DNA of 64,000 nt from NCBI RefSeq assembly GCF_001618865.1, contig NZ_CP015136.1, positions 124,001 to 188,000 of the forward strand. The letters run 5' to 3'. Shown here one piece after another: positions 31,346-41,022 of this stretch. Origin of the DNA: Luteitalea pratensis. Its GTDB lineage: Bacteria; Acidobacteriota; Vicinamibacteria; Vicinamibacterales; Vicinamibacteraceae. Every line of letters starts with the position of its first letter. Position 1 is the stretch's first letter. Below the pieces are notes generated by a model, which ran no database searches, was not told where the DNA came from, and saw nothing but the letters and a program-made list of their open reading frames with translations. The translations under genes and the position numbers were made by a program.

Positions 31346-32959
31346 CTAGACCGAGGCTTTCAGTTCATGCCAGTCGAGCCCGAAACGCGCCAGGTACTTC
31401 CGCAGCCGATCGGCGTCGTTCACGCTCTGCTTGCGTGCCCGCGACCGATCGAAGAGCACTCGCCCGGCTGCCGACAGGCTCGGCGCCGAGCGACACACCG
31501 TCAGCACGTCCTCGAGCTGCGCGCGATCGAAACGGTCCAGGGTCACGGCCGTCCCGGCCGGGACTACAAGGTCGATCAGGCCGTCGCGGGTGTGGCCGGC
31601 CCAAGACTCGCGCCATAGCGCACGCAGCGTCGCGATCTCGGCCGCCACCTGATCGACGGTGATGCGTCCGCCCGGCGCCAGCGTTGCGAGCCTCGTCACC
31701 ACCGCATTGAGGTCGCGGAAGTTGCCGGGCCATGGAGCATCCGGTCCTTCGGCGAACTCCAGGAACAGCCGTCGCGCTTCGGTGCTGAACGTCACGGCCG
31801 TGCCGGTGCGCTGGCGGAACTGCTCCAGCTCGTAGGCCAGATTCGGTGCGATGTCCTCACGCCGATCGACGAGGCCCGGCAGGCGAAAGGTCCAGAGGTT
31901 GATACGCGCCAGCAGGTCGTCGCGGAACCGGCCCTCACGCACGGCCTGCGACAAGTCGCGATTCGTGCCGCCAATCAGTTGGAAGTCGCTCGAGGCCTCG
32001 CGGTCGCCGCCGAGCGGCAGGAAGCGTTTCTCCTCGAGCGCCCGCAACAGCATTGCCTGTTCGTCGAGCCCGAGCTCGGCGATCTCGTCGAGGAACAAGA
32101 CGCCCTCGTTGGCGCTCCTCAGCAGGCCCGGCCGATCCCGCAGCGCGCCGGTGAACGCGCCACGCACGTGGCCGAACAGCGCCGACATTGCCGCGTCGCC
32201 GCGGATGGTGGCGCAATTCACCTCGACGAACGGCCCACGCACGAGGCGGCGCGCCTTCTTCAGGTCGTAGACACGTCGCGCCATGCGTGACTTGCCCGCG
32301 CCGGTCGGCCCGAGCAGCAGCATGGGCGCCGCGGAGCGCGTAGCGACGCGATCGAGCATCGTCACCAACCCCTCGAAGGCCGCGTTGCGTGTCCCGATTC
32401 CGGACGTCAGCATCGTCCGTTCGTCGAGTTCGTCCTTCGCGAAGCGCGTCGCGATGCGGTCGTACTTCGAGAGGTCGAGGTCGATGACCTGATACCCGCC
32501 AGGCTCGATGGCTCGCGTGCGGCGCGGCGGGCTGGTCTGCACGAGGCAGCCCGGGATGTGGCGCGACTCGGTCAGCAGGAACAGGCAGATCTGCGCGACG
32601 TGCGACCCGGTGGTGATGTGCACCAGGTAATCCTCGGCTTCCGGATCGAACGGATACGCTCGCGCGAAGTCGTGCAGGTGTGCATACACCGACTCGAAAT
32701 CCCATGGGTCGGTCGTGGCGTCGACATGCAGGCGCACCTCCGTCTCAGGCGACACGTGCCGGATGTCGTCGCGCACGGTGGCGGCGAGGCTCGCATGCGG
32801 CTCGGCGAACAGGAGCTCGAAGCGCGACACGACGAGGTCCTCGTGCTGGCACAGCGCCACGCTCGGGCGCCAGTGCTCCCATCGCCGGGGACCGGCGGTC
32901 CCGCGATCCAGCGTGCTGCCCAGGAGGCCAAGCACGACCAACTTCCTTCCAGTAGCCAC
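31346..32959 (-). CDS. rtcR: RtcR, sigma-54-dependent activator of RNA repair genes
   Basis: This 537-residue protein has an N-terminal CARF-like ligand-sensing domain typical of RtcR (VVLGLLGSTLDRG at 8-20, ITTGSHVAQICLFLLTESRHIPG at 115-137). The AAA+ activator domain follows: Walker A GPTGAGKSR (217-225), GAFTGA (sigma-54 contact), and VLFLDEIAELGLDEQ as Walker B. The C-terminal helical DNA-binding part includes SARGRVLF-like ARKQSVNDADRLRKYL. GTG at 32959 is the start. It is divergent from rtcA-rtcB across 202 bases and should activate them when it senses damaged RNA ends. Confidence 0.93.
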   Translation of the reverse strand: MATGRKLVVLGLLGSTLDRGTAGPRRWEHWRPSVALCQHEDLVVSRFELLFAEPHASLAATVRDDIRHVSPETEVRLHVDATTDPWDFESVYAHLHDFARAYPFDPEAEDYLVHITTGSHVAQICLFLLTESRHIPGCLVQTSPPRRTRAIEPGGYQVIDLDLSKYDRIATRFAKDELDERTMLTSGIGTRNAAFEGLVTMLDRVATRSAAPMLLLGPTGAGKSRMARRVYDLKKARRLVRGPFVEVNCATIRGDAAMSALFGHVRGAFTGALRDRPGLLRSANEGVLFLDEIAELGLDEQAMLLRALEEKRFLPLGGDREASSDFQLIGGTNRDLSQAVREGRFRDDLLARINLWTFRLPGLVDRREDIAPNLAYELEQFRQRTGTAVTFSTEARRLFLEFAEGPDAPWPGNFRDLNAVVTRLATLAPGGRITVDQVAAEIATLRALWRESWAGHTRDGLIDLVVPAGTAVTLDRFDRAQLEDVLTVCRSAPSLSAAGRVLFDRSRARKQSVNDADRLRKYLARFGLDWHELKASV

Positions 32960-33161
32960 TTGGATAAGTCATATCCTATCAGCTAAACATTCGCAGGGCT
33001 TGTTCGAGGGGACCCTGCGGTCTGCAAATGCCGACAAATGGCGTCGCTGCAACAGCTTCCGGCCGGTCATGGGTGCAAGGGATAGGCGTGGAACCGCTCG
33101 TGCAGTCAAGGAGGACGAGACGCGAGGCTTCGGTCGACGCGAGAAACCGGGACACTTGGGC

Positions 33162-34220
33162 ATGCGTGAACTCCTGACCATCGACGGCAGCCAGGGTGAG
33201 GGCGGCGGACAGATCCTGCGGACGACGCTGGCGCTATCGCTCGTCACCGGACACCCTTTCCGTATCGACGGCATCCGCGCGGGCCGGTCGAAGCCGGGAT
33301 TGCTGCGGCAGCACCTGACCGCCGTTCACGCGGCCGCACAGGTGAGCGGGGCGACAGTGAGCGGCGGTGACCTGGGATCGGGCACGCTGACGTTCCACCC
33401 GGGGCCAGTGCGTGGCGGCGATCTCTCGATGGCCATCGGCACGGCCGGCAGCGCCACGCTGGTGCTGCAGGCGATCCTTCCGGCGCTGCTGCTGGCGCCA
33501 GAGGCGTCGCGCGTGGTGCTCGAGGGTGGGACACACAACCCGTACGCCCCGCCGTTCGATTTCCTCGACCGGACCTTGCTGCCGGTGATTCGCCGGATGG
33601 GCGGCAACGTCACGGCGCGACTCGAGCGGCATGGCTTCTATCCCGCGGGGGGTGGCCGCTTCACGGTGGACATCGAACCCGTGTCGCGCTTCGAACCGCT
33701 GGCGCTGCTCGTGCGCGGCCCGGTCCAGGTGTCGGCGCAGGCGCTGGTGTCCGGCGTCCCGGAAGGTGTCTCGAAGCGTGAGTTGAAAGTGGTGAACGAG
33801 CAGTTGGGGGTGCCGTGGGAGGCGCTCGAGTCGATCGTCGTGCGGACGTCGCCCGGGCCGGGCAATGCGCTGCTCATCGCGATCGCCTCGGAGGAGCTCA
33901 CCGAGATCGTGACGGGCTTTGGCGAGAAGCAGGTCGGTGCGGCTGTCGTCGCGTCACGCGCCTGCAAGGAGGCGCAGGCCTACATCGCGTCGAACGTGCC
34001 GGTGGGCGTGCATCTCGCCGATCAGCTGCTCGTCCCGATGGTGCTCGCTGGTGGGGGCACGTTCCGGACGCTGGCGCCATCGGCGCACACGATGACGAAC
34101 GCGGCGGTCTTGAAACAGTTCGCAGACGTGGACGTGCGGTTCGTGAACGAGTCGGATGGCACGTGCACGGTCACCGTTGACACCGCTCGTGCCTCGGGCG
34201 TGAACAGGACAGCATCATGA
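33162..34220 (+). CDS. rtcA: RNA 3'-terminal phosphate cyclase (RtcA)
   Basis: This 352-residue enzyme converts RNA 3'-phosphates to 2',3'-cyclic phosphates using ATP. It starts with the family block LLTIDGSQGEGGGQILRTTLALS, contains RAGRSKPGLLRQHLTAV, GTAGSATLVLQAILP and GGTHNPYAPPFDFLDRT. Near the C-terminus SAHTMTNAAVL holds the conserved His that accepts AMP. Its stop overlaps the rtcB start (ATGA, 34217-34220). Confidence 0.95.
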   Translation: MRELLTIDGSQGEGGGQILRTTLALSLVTGHPFRIDGIRAGRSKPGLLRQHLTAVHAAAQVSGATVSGGDLGSGTLTFHPGPVRGGDLSMAIGTAGSATLVLQAILPALLLAPEASRVVLEGGTHNPYAPPFDFLDRTLLPVIRRMGGNVTARLERHGFYPAGGGRFTVDIEPVSRFEPLALLVRGPVQVSAQALVSGVPEGVSKRELKVVNEQLGVPWEALESIVVRTSPGPGNALLIAIASEELTEIVTGFGEKQVGAAVVASRACKEAQAYIASNVPVGVHLADQLLVPMVLAGGGTFRTLAPSAHTMTNAAVLKQFADVDVRFVNESDGTCTVTVDTARASGVNRTAS

Positions 34221-35629
34221 AGAACAGGGCATTGGTGGCGATGGGGATCCCGGCGGGTCCCTGCGCCGAGGAAGCGAAGCGGGTCATCGCGGAGGCACAT
34301 GCGGCGGGCAGCACCGTGCGCGCAGCCGGCGACACCTTGCAGTCGATCATCGCGTCACCGGACGCGTACCTGGACGATGCGCGATACGGCGTGCTGGCGT
34401 CGCACCTGAAGGCACACCAGGTGGCGGCGAAGGCGTTCACCCCGCGCCAGTCGGTGGCGCCGTATCGGATCTGGGGAGAGCACCTCGAGCCAGATTCCGT
34501 GCGGCAGCTGCAGAACGCCTGCAGCCTGCCGGTGGCCGTGGCTGGCGCGTTGATGCCTGACGCGCACGTCGGCTACGGCCTGCCGATCGGCGGCGTGCTT
34601 GCCACCGAGCACGCGGTCATCCCCTATGCGGTCGGCGTGGACATCGCCTGCCGCATGAAGATGACCGTGCTCGACCTGCCGGTCGAGGCCCTGGAGACGC
34701 AGCGCGAACGTCTCGTGAGTGTGCTCGAACGTGAGACGTGCTTCGGCATCGGCGGCGGCTTCAGGGTGAAGCGTCAGCACGAGGTGATGGATGCGGACTG
34801 GCGGGTGACGCCGGTCACCGCGGATCTCAAGGACCGCGCCTGGAAGCAGCTCGGGTCCAGCGGCAGCGGCAATCACTTCGTCGAGTTCGGCACGCTGTCG
34901 GTGAGCGACGACGCGGTGGGACTGCCGCGCGGCACGTACCTCGCGCTGCTCAGCCACTCGGGGAGCCGCGGCAGTGGCGCGGCAGTGGCGGCGCACTACA
35001 GCACGCTCGCGCGTCGCCTGCACCCGGAGTTGCCGCAGTCGCTGGCGGAGCTGGCATGGCTCGACCTCGATACCGAGGCCGGGCAGGAATACTGGGAGGC
35101 CATGGAGCTGATGGGGCGCTACGCGGCGGCCAATCACGCGCTCATCCACCAGTACATCGCGCGGGCGCTCAACGTGGAGGTGCGGCTCGATGTCGAGAAC
35201 CACCACAACTTCGCGTGGCGGGAGACACACCAGCGGCCGGATGGCACCGAGCGCGAGGTCATCGTCCATCGCAAGGGCGCGACGCCGGCGGGTGAGGGTG
35301 TCGTCGGCATCATTCCGGGATCGATGGCCACGCCGGGGTACGTGGTGCGCGGCAAGGGGTCGACAGCATCGCTGCTGTCGGCGGCGCACGGCGCCGGCCG
35401 GCGCATGAGCCGCACGCAGGCGCGCAAGACGCTGTCGTGGCAGGACGCGCAGGCGCTGCTGCGCGAGCGCCAGGTCACGCTGCTCTCGGCGGGACTGGAC
35501 GAGGTGCCGATGGTCTACAAGGACATCGACGAGGTGATGGCGGCGCAGCAGGACCTGGTCGAGGTCCTGGCGCGGTTCGATCCGCGCCTCGTGAAGATGG
35601 CCCCAAGCGGCGAGCCGCCCGAGGACTGA
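34217..35629 (+). CDS. rtcB: RtcB-family RNA ligase
   Basis: This 470-residue ligase of the RtcB family joins 3'-phosphate or cyclic phosphate ends to 5'-hydroxyl ends with GTP and a divalent metal. Metal-binding and active-site blocks are seen: MPDAHVGYGLPIGGVLAT, VGVDIACRMKM (Cys ligand), GSSGSGNHFVEFG, LSHSGSRGSG, ENHHNFAWRE, and the C-terminal SAAHGAGRRMSR with the guanylylated-His region. The gene order rtcA-rtcB differs from the rtcBA order of E. coli. Confidence 0.94.
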   Translation: MKNRALVAMGIPAGPCAEEAKRVIAEAHAAGSTVRAAGDTLQSIIASPDAYLDDARYGVLASHLKAHQVAAKAFTPRQSVAPYRIWGEHLEPDSVRQLQNACSLPVAVAGALMPDAHVGYGLPIGGVLATEHAVIPYAVGVDIACRMKMTVLDLPVEALETQRERLVSVLERETCFGIGGGFRVKRQHEVMDADWRVTPVTADLKDRAWKQLGSSGSGNHFVEFGTLSVSDDAVGLPRGTYLALLSHSGSRGSGAAVAAHYSTLARRLHPELPQSLAELAWLDLDTEAGQEYWEAMELMGRYAAANHALIHQYIARALNVEVRLDVENHHNFAWRETHQRPDGTEREVIVHRKGATPAGEGVVGIIPGSMATPGYVVRGKGSTASLLSAAHGAGRRMSRTQARKTLSWQDAQALLRERQVTLLSAGLDEVPMVYKDIDEVMAAQQDLVEVLARFDPRLVKMAPSGEPPED

Positions 35630-35643
35630 GTCCTACCACCGGT

Positions 35644-35684
35644 TTGCGAATTGCCCGACGCCCGGGCTACCGCGCAATTCGCAA
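35644..35684. repeat. Inverted repeat downstream of rtcB
   Basis: TTGCGAATTGC (35644-35654) and GCAATTCGCAA (35674-35684) are perfect 11-base arms around a 19-base loop, 15 bases after the rtcB stop. It could end the rtcAB transcript, but no T-run follows. The remainder of the gap to 35895 shows nothing further. Confidence 0.6.
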
Positions 35685-35895
35685 TGCGCACGAGGCGCTC
35701 GGCCGCCCAGTGATGGGTGATGCCGGGCGCCTCGCGGGGCGCCATCACGAGTACGACTGCCTTCTCACCGCGTCGGCGGTCATCGGTCTCGAGGTTGGTG
35801 ACTGGGGAACTCGCGGCTCGACAGGGACAGAGTCGCTGGCCGATACTCGCGCCAGCGAGCACGCCACCTGCATCGGCGCTGCGCCAGGACTCACC

Positions 35896-37329
35896 ATGTT
35901 CCGTCCCATCCTGATTTCCACCATTGCGTGGGCCGCATGCGCGCTCGTCGGCGCGGGCTCGGCGTTCGCGCAACCCTCCGCCCGCCGCCCGAATGTCCTG
36001 CTGATCATGGCCGACGACCTCAGCGACGACATCGGCACGTTCGGCCATCCGCAGGTCAGGACGCCGAACCTCGATCGATTGGCGGCGCGCGGTGTCCGCT
36101 TCACACGGGCCTACGCTCAGTTCCCGCTCTGTAGCCCGAGTCGCGTGTCGATGTTGTCGGGGCTGCGCCCGGACACGACAGGCGTCCACGATCTGCAGAC
36201 CGACTTCCGCACCATCCACCCCGACCTCGTCACGTTGCCGCAGATGTTCAGGCGGGCCGGGTACGTGTCGGCGCGTGTCGGGAAGATCTATCACTACGGC
36301 AATCCCGGGCAGATAGGAACGCCGGGGCTCGACGATCCGGCCTCGTGGGATCACACGGTGAACCCCCGCGGCATCGACAAGGACGAGGAGCCGATGCTGA
36401 CCAACTTCACGCCGCAGCGCCAGGGCTTCGGCAGCGCGTTGGCCTACTACGCATCGCCTGCGCCAGACGAGGCGCACACCGACGGCAAGGTGGCCAGTGA
36501 GACGATCGCCTTGCTCGAGCAGCATCGCGACCGGCCGTTCTTCCTCGCGGCCGGCTTCTATCGCCCGCACTGCCCGTTCATCGCCCCCGCGAAGTACTTC
36601 AGCCTCTATCCGCTCGAGGACGTGCGCCTGCCGCCGCCGATCCCACGCCCGGCCGACGTGCCGAGCCCGGCATGGTTCACCAACCCTCCGCACTGGGGCC
36701 TCGACCAACAGCAGCAGCGGCTGACCCTGCGCGCGTACTACGCGTCGATCTCGTTCCTCGACGCCAACGTCGGCCGCGTGCTCGATGCCCTCGAGCGTCT
36801 CGGCCTCGCCGACAACACCATCGTCGTGTTCGTGAGCGACCACGGATATCACCTGGGCGACCGGGGGCAGTGGATGAAACAGACGCTGTTCGAGCGCTCT
36901 ACTCGTGCGCCGCTGATAATCGCGGGTCCTGGTGTCGCGGCACGTGGTGCAGCGAGCCCGCGGATCGTCGAGTTCCTCGACATCTACCCGACACTCGCGG
37001 CGCTTGCGAGGCTCACCCCACCCGCCGGCCTGCACGGTCGCTCGCTGGGGCCGCTCCTCGCGGATCCGCAGGCACCCTGGGACCATCCGGCGGTGTCACA
37101 GGTCCGCCGCGGCGCCGTGCCCCAGACGTTCATGGGATACACCATCCGCACCGGCCGATGGCGATACACCGAGTGGGATGGCGGCGCTCGAGGGACGGAA
37201 CTCTACGACGCCGAAGCCGATCCTGATGAACTGCGCAACCTGGCCGCAGATCCGGCACATCGCGCCACGGTGACCGACCTGCAGCGCCGCCTGCGCCAGA
37301 TGATTGCCGACGGCGTCCGACGGCACTGA
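35896..37329 (+). CDS. Secreted sulfatase (iduronate-2-sulfatase-like)
   Basis: This 477-residue protein has an N-terminal signal peptide (ISTIAWAACALVGAGSAFAQ). It is a type I sulfatase: metal site RPNVLLIMADD (D40, D41), formylglycine motif C79-S-P-S-R83 in FPLCSPSRVSML, then VGKIYHYG, FYRPHCPF and FVSDHGYHLGDRGQW with the second metal site. The LGDRGQWMKQTLFERSTRAPLI run resembles iduronate-2-sulfatase-like enzymes acting on sulfated glycans. A sulfatase-maturating enzyme is not in the window. It appears monocistronic. Confidence 0.92.
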   Translation: MFRPILISTIAWAACALVGAGSAFAQPSARRPNVLLIMADDLSDDIGTFGHPQVRTPNLDRLAARGVRFTRAYAQFPLCSPSRVSMLSGLRPDTTGVHDLQTDFRTIHPDLVTLPQMFRRAGYVSARVGKIYHYGNPGQIGTPGLDDPASWDHTVNPRGIDKDEEPMLTNFTPQRQGFGSALAYYASPAPDEAHTDGKVASETIALLEQHRDRPFFLAAGFYRPHCPFIAPAKYFSLYPLEDVRLPPPIPRPADVPSPAWFTNPPHWGLDQQQQRLTLRAYYASISFLDANVGRVLDALERLGLADNTIVVFVSDHGYHLGDRGQWMKQTLFERSTRAPLIIAGPGVAARGAASPRIVEFLDIYPTLAALARLTPPAGLHGRSLGPLLADPQAPWDHPAVSQVRRGAVPQTFMGYTIRTGRWRYTEWDGGARGTELYDAEADPDELRNLAADPAHRATVTDLQRRLRQMIADGVRRH

Positions 37330-37410
37330 GGCCAGCGCCCCGGCTGATCGCGCTACACGACGCGAGAACGCCCGCCGGTCCGGAGCAGGACTGCGCTTGT
37401 CCGGACCCCT

Positions 37411-40167
37411 CTACTCGTGCCGAAGCGCGGCGAGCGGATCGACGTGGGCTGCCGTCCGCGCCGGCACGAACGCGGCGAGCATCGCCACCAGCGCGAGAAT
37501 CGCAGCCGCGCCACCCATGACCCACGGCTCGTAGCGGTCGAGACCGAAGAGCACCTGGTCCAGCACCGCTCCCGCAAGGCGTGCCGCTCCCAGGGTCAGC
37601 GGGATCCCGATGGCAACACCGATGACGGCCAGCATCAGCGCCTGGCGCACGACCATGTCGACAACGGTCGCGCGCCTGGCACCCAGCGCCATGCGCAGGC
37701 CGATCTCCGCCGTGCGCTGCACGACTGCGTACGCCATCGTGCCGTAGAGGCCGATGGCCGCGAGGATCATCGCGATCGCTCCCAGCAGTGTCGAGAACGT
37801 GGCAAACAGCGTTTCGCGGGCGAGCGACTCTTCGACCTGCTCGGCCTGCGACTTGACGTCGAACAGCGGCAAGGTCGGGTCGAGCTCGCGCATCGCGCTG
37901 CGGACCGCAGGCGCCAGCGCCAGGGGCTCGCCAACCGTGCGTACGGCGACGTTGGCCTGGCCCGGCGCGTCCTGCTGGATCGGTACGTACACCGTCGGCG
38001 TCATCGGGCTACGCAAGTCCGTGTACTTGGCGTCGCGCGTCATGCCGACGATCTCCATGGGCGTGCCGCTCGACCCATCGCCGAACCACAGGCGGTGCCC
38101 AATCGGGTTGGCGCCGCCAAGGTGCGTGGCGGCGAAGGCCTCGTTCACCACGGCGACCGCCGGCGCGTCCGCGGGGTCGCGCTCGGTGAACGAGCGCCCG
38201 AGCAGCAGCGGAATTTCCATCGTGTCGAAGAAATTCGGCGCGACGACGTTCACCTCGGCGCTGGCATCGGCGGTCCTGGCGACCCCATCGACGGCGATGC
38301 TGTCGGCGCGGCGGCTGAACGCCAGCAGCGGATGCCGCGACACGGTGGCGGCGCGCACGCCGGGAATGGCCTTGATGCGCTCGATCATGCGTGCGTAGAG
38401 CATGGCGCTTGCCGCCGGTTCGTAACCGTTCAGTTGCGGCTGGACGCGGAAGAGCAGCAGGTCGTCGGCATTGAAGCCCTTGTCCACCGCGCGCAGGTTC
38501 CTGAGCGTCCCGGAGAAAAGGCCGGCCGCTACCAGCAGGACGAGCGACAGCGCGACCTGCGCCACCACCAAGGCGCGCGCAAGGGGCGCCGCCGACGCCC
38601 CTGTCGTGCGCCTGGTGACCTGGAACAGTTCCGTCCGCGCGACACGGATCGCGGGTGCGAGGCCGAACAGCACGCCCGTGCCCAACGCCATCGCGCCGCA
38701 GAAGCCGAAGACGCGCCAGTCGAGCCCGCTCTCGACCACCGCCGAGCCGCCCCAGGGCCGCCAGACGGCCAGGAGACTGGCCCCCCATTGCGCCAGCACC
38801 AGGCCAGCCGCGGCGCCGACAAACGCAATCAGCAGGCTCTCCGTGCACAACTGGCGCACCAGTCGGCCGCGGGCGGCGCCGAGCGCCAGGCGCGTCGTGA
38901 TCTCCTTCTGCCTGGCCGCGCCGCGCGAGAGGAGCAGGGTCGCGACGTTGACACACGCGATGATCAGGACGAGCGCCGCGCAGCCCATCAGGACGAACAA
39001 GGGTTGCGCATAGCGTCGGCGCGAGTCCATGAGGCCCTGGCCACCGGGCTCTGCACGCAACGCCGACGCATCGGCAAGCGTCCGGCTGGTGTCCTCGGTG
39101 GCGTCGCCCGCATCTGTGGCGAGCGCCTGGTGCCATTCCTCGAGCATCGCCTGCTGCATCACGGGCGTCAGGTCGGCCACTGCTTGTTCTGGAGCGAGGC
39201 CCGGTCGGAGCCGGCCGATCATGTTGACCCACAGAAACGCGGGACGCGTGAGGTCGGATCGCTCGCCACCGAGCAGTGGCTCAGTCGCGAACGGCACCGT
39301 GAAGTCGGGCGACTGCGTCACGTCCAGTGTGCCGGCAAAGCCTTCACGCGTGACGCCGACGATGACGAAGGTGACCTTGTTGATGAGGATGGTCTTTCCC
39401 ACGACGTTCGGATCGCGATTGAAGCGCCGGCTCCAGTGCTGGTACGTGATGGTCGCCACCGGCGGAGCGCCGGGCGTGTCGTCGGCGTCGGTCAGCGTCC
39501 TGCCGCGCGCTGCGCCGACGCCGAGCCCACGAAAGTAGTTGCCCGACACGTATTGCCCGGAGACCACATCGGCACTGCCGTCGACGACGACGTTGAGCTG
39601 CTGGAGCGGATAGAACGCGAACAGCTCGGTCAGGGCGCGGTTGGACTCTTGCAGCCGGCGGAACGTGGCATACGAGAAGGACGTGCTCGTGGCACGGCCC
39701 GTCGCCTCGTCCGTGGTCCTGACGCCATCCATGCCCTTGCGCATGCCCTGACGGCCCTCGAGCCAGTTGAACAGCACGAGTTCGTGGGGCGCCGGGACCG
39801 GCAGCGGCTTGAGCAGCAGTTCGTTCACGACGCCGAACAGGGCGGTGTTCACGCCGATGCCGATCGCCAGCGTCAGGATGGCGGCGAGCGCGAACCCGGG
39901 ATTGCGGCGCAGTTGTCTCGCGGCGTAGCGCAGGTCCTGGACGGCGTCGCCGAGCCAGGGCAACGAATCCACGTCACGCGAGCGCTCGCGAGCGCTCGTC
40001 ATGCTGCCGAACTGGCGGTGCGCCTCGCGCCTGGCCTCCTCCGGCGGCATGCCCGAGCGGATGTATTCCTCGATGCGCTGCTCGACGTGGAAGCGGGCTT
40101 CCTCGTCGAACGTCTCGTCCGCGTCCGAGTGCAGGAGCGTGGCGGCGAGCCGGCGAATCCATCCCAT
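37411..40167 (-). CDS. ADOP-family ABC transporter permease (ADOP 2)
   Basis: This 918-residue permease is the longest ADOP in the window. The N-terminal region (HSDADETFDEEARFHVEQRIEEYIRSGMPPEEARREA) precedes the first helix block LTLAIGIGVNTALFGVVNELLLKPLP. The first FtsX core includes LIIACVNVATLLLSRGAARQKEITTRLALGAAR, the second TAEIGLRMALGARRATVVDMVV, ending HVDPLAALRHE. The start at 40167 has an AGGAGTTCACACC leader, 11 bases after the PadR stop. The substrate is unknown. Confidence 0.93.
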   Translation of the reverse strand: MGWIRRLAATLLHSDADETFDEEARFHVEQRIEEYIRSGMPPEEARREAHRQFGSMTSARERSRDVDSLPWLGDAVQDLRYAARQLRRNPGFALAAILTLAIGIGVNTALFGVVNELLLKPLPVPAPHELVLFNWLEGRQGMRKGMDGVRTTDEATGRATSTSFSYATFRRLQESNRALTELFAFYPLQQLNVVVDGSADVVSGQYVSGNYFRGLGVGAARGRTLTDADDTPGAPPVATITYQHWSRRFNRDPNVVGKTILINKVTFVIVGVTREGFAGTLDVTQSPDFTVPFATEPLLGGERSDLTRPAFLWVNMIGRLRPGLAPEQAVADLTPVMQQAMLEEWHQALATDAGDATEDTSRTLADASALRAEPGGQGLMDSRRRYAQPLFVLMGCAALVLIIACVNVATLLLSRGAARQKEITTRLALGAARGRLVRQLCTESLLIAFVGAAAGLVLAQWGASLLAVWRPWGGSAVVESGLDWRVFGFCGAMALGTGVLFGLAPAIRVARTELFQVTRRTTGASAAPLARALVVAQVALSLVLLVAAGLFSGTLRNLRAVDKGFNADDLLLFRVQPQLNGYEPAASAMLYARMIERIKAIPGVRAATVSRHPLLAFSRRADSIAVDGVARTADASAEVNVVAPNFFDTMEIPLLLGRSFTERDPADAPAVAVVNEAFAATHLGGANPIGHRLWFGDGSSGTPMEIVGMTRDAKYTDLRSPMTPTVYVPIQQDAPGQANVAVRTVGEPLALAPAVRSAMRELDPTLPLFDVKSQAEQVEESLARETLFATFSTLLGAIAMILAAIGLYGTMAYAVVQRTAEIGLRMALGARRATVVDMVVRQALMLAVIGVAIGIPLTLGAARLAGAVLDQVLFGLDRYEPWVMGGAAAILALVAMLAAFVPARTAAHVDPLAALRHE

Positions 40168-40178
40168 GGTGTGAACTC

Positions 40179-40520
40179 CTAGGCGAACCGCATGACCCTG
40201 CCGACGCCGTCGGCCAGGCGATCCCACCTGGCCTGTTCGTCACTCAGCCGCTTGTGGCCTGCACGCGCGAGGCGGTAGACACGCGCCCGCCGGTTGTTGT
40301 CCGTGATCTGCCACGACGCGGTGATCCAGCCAGCCTGCTCCATGCGGTGCAGCGCCGGGTATAGCGACCCTTCCTCCATGCGCAGGAGGTCGTCGGAGGC
40401 GCGCTGCACGTGCGCGGCGATGCCGTAGCCGTGCTCCGGGCCAAGGCTCAGCGTCTTGAGCACCAGGAGATCGAGCGTGCCTTGCAGCGCGTCGGGTTTC
40501 CTTGGAGGAGTCTGTCTCAC
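40179..40520 (-). CDS. PadR-family transcriptional regulator (partner of ADOP 2)
   Basis: This 113-residue winged-helix regulator contains LQGTLDLLVLKTLSLGPEHGYGIAAHVQ and EGSLYPALHRMEQAGWITASW, with the wing NNRRARVYRLARAGHKRL. It starts with GTG at 40520, and a CCTAG/CTAGG palindrome begins at that same position. It is cotranscribed with ADOP 2. Confidence 0.93.
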   Translation of the reverse strand: MRQTPPRKPDALQGTLDLLVLKTLSLGPEHGYGIAAHVQRASDDLLRMEEGSLYPALHRMEQAGWITASWQITDNNRRARVYRLARAGHKRLSDEQARWDRLADGVGRVMRFA

Positions 40521-40559
40521 CTAGCGATCTAGGGTAAGCCTGTACGCGGCCCGTGTCAA
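40520..40559 (-). promoter_or_regulatory. Putative promoter and operator of the ADOP 2 PadR gene
   Basis: Reading leftwards, TTGACA (40554-40559) is followed after 17 bases by TACCCT (40531-40536). The palindrome CCTAG-N4-CTAGG (40520-40533) overlaps the -10 and the GTG start, so a bound repressor would block initiation. The transcript would have a leader of only a few bases. Confidence 0.5.
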
Positions 40560-40590
40560 AGGCGTCAACGGCCTTGCCTCGGGCCTTCCC

Positions 40591-40627
40591 GTCTCAGGTC
40601 TCAGGTCTCAGGTCTCAAGCCTGAGAC
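40591..40627. repeat. GTCTCAG heptamer tandem repeat with hairpin
   Basis: Three exact GTCTCAG copies and one GTCTCAA (40591-40618) are followed by CCTGAGAC (40620-40627), which can pair with GTCTCAGG (40605-40612) in an 8-bp stem. It lies between convergent and divergent gene ends and may be a local slippage array. Confidence 0.6.
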
Positions 40628-40660
40628 GTGACACCTGAGGCCTCGGGCGCTAGACGGATC

Positions 40661-40990
40661 TCACGGGAGCGTCGCTGCGAACGCTCGCACCTCCCGAAGC
40701 ACGTCGGCTTCGTTCGACAGGAACATGTACAGGTTGGCGCCAGGCAGTTCCACGATCCGTGCGGAAGCAACGCCAGCGAGCAAGTCGTGTTGCCAACGCG
40801 AGAGAATCGCCCGGCGGCCTGCGTAGGCCAGGTCCAACGCCGCACGCTCTTCGTCGTTCTGCGGCGGATAGTCCAGCAACGCCTGTTCCTTCGTCACCGA
40901 CCGATAGATCGCCAGGACCGGAACGCAAATTCGTGCGTAGTCGGGCCGGACCCTGTTGTCTTCGACGATCGCCTTGCGGATCGCTGTCGG
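40661..40990 (-). pseudogene. 5'-truncated alpha/beta hydrolase remnant
   Basis: About 110 codons resemble the C-terminal part of alpha/beta hydrolases: YARICVPVLAIYRSV, a long helix, and VELPGANLYMFLSNEADVLREVRAF. The family has a catalytic His at the GANH position; here it is Leu (GANL). No nucleophile elbow or N-terminal half exists upstream, where a PadR promoter is found instead. The gene is therefore a dead fragment, probably cut off when the PadR/ADOP 3 pair arrived. Confidence 0.55.
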
Positions 40991-41022
40991 TCGTCCCTGG
41001 CGTGGCGCCGCCCCGGCTTGTC

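Noticed and set aside
32960-33161. Possible sigma-54 promoter (TGGCGTCGCTGCA near 33038)
   Set aside because: The GG to GC distance is 7 bases instead of 10, so it does not fit a -24/-12 element; no other match was convincing.
37417-40182. A 921-codon open frame on the + strand opposite ADOP 2
   Set aside because: It is a GC-skew artefact: composition is dominated by Arg/His/Gln/Gly with no domain or hydrophobic pattern, while the minus strand encodes a clear permease.
40591-40627. Short direct repeats resembling a CRISPR array
   Set aside because: The unit is only 7 bases, contiguous, without spacers, and no cas gene is present.
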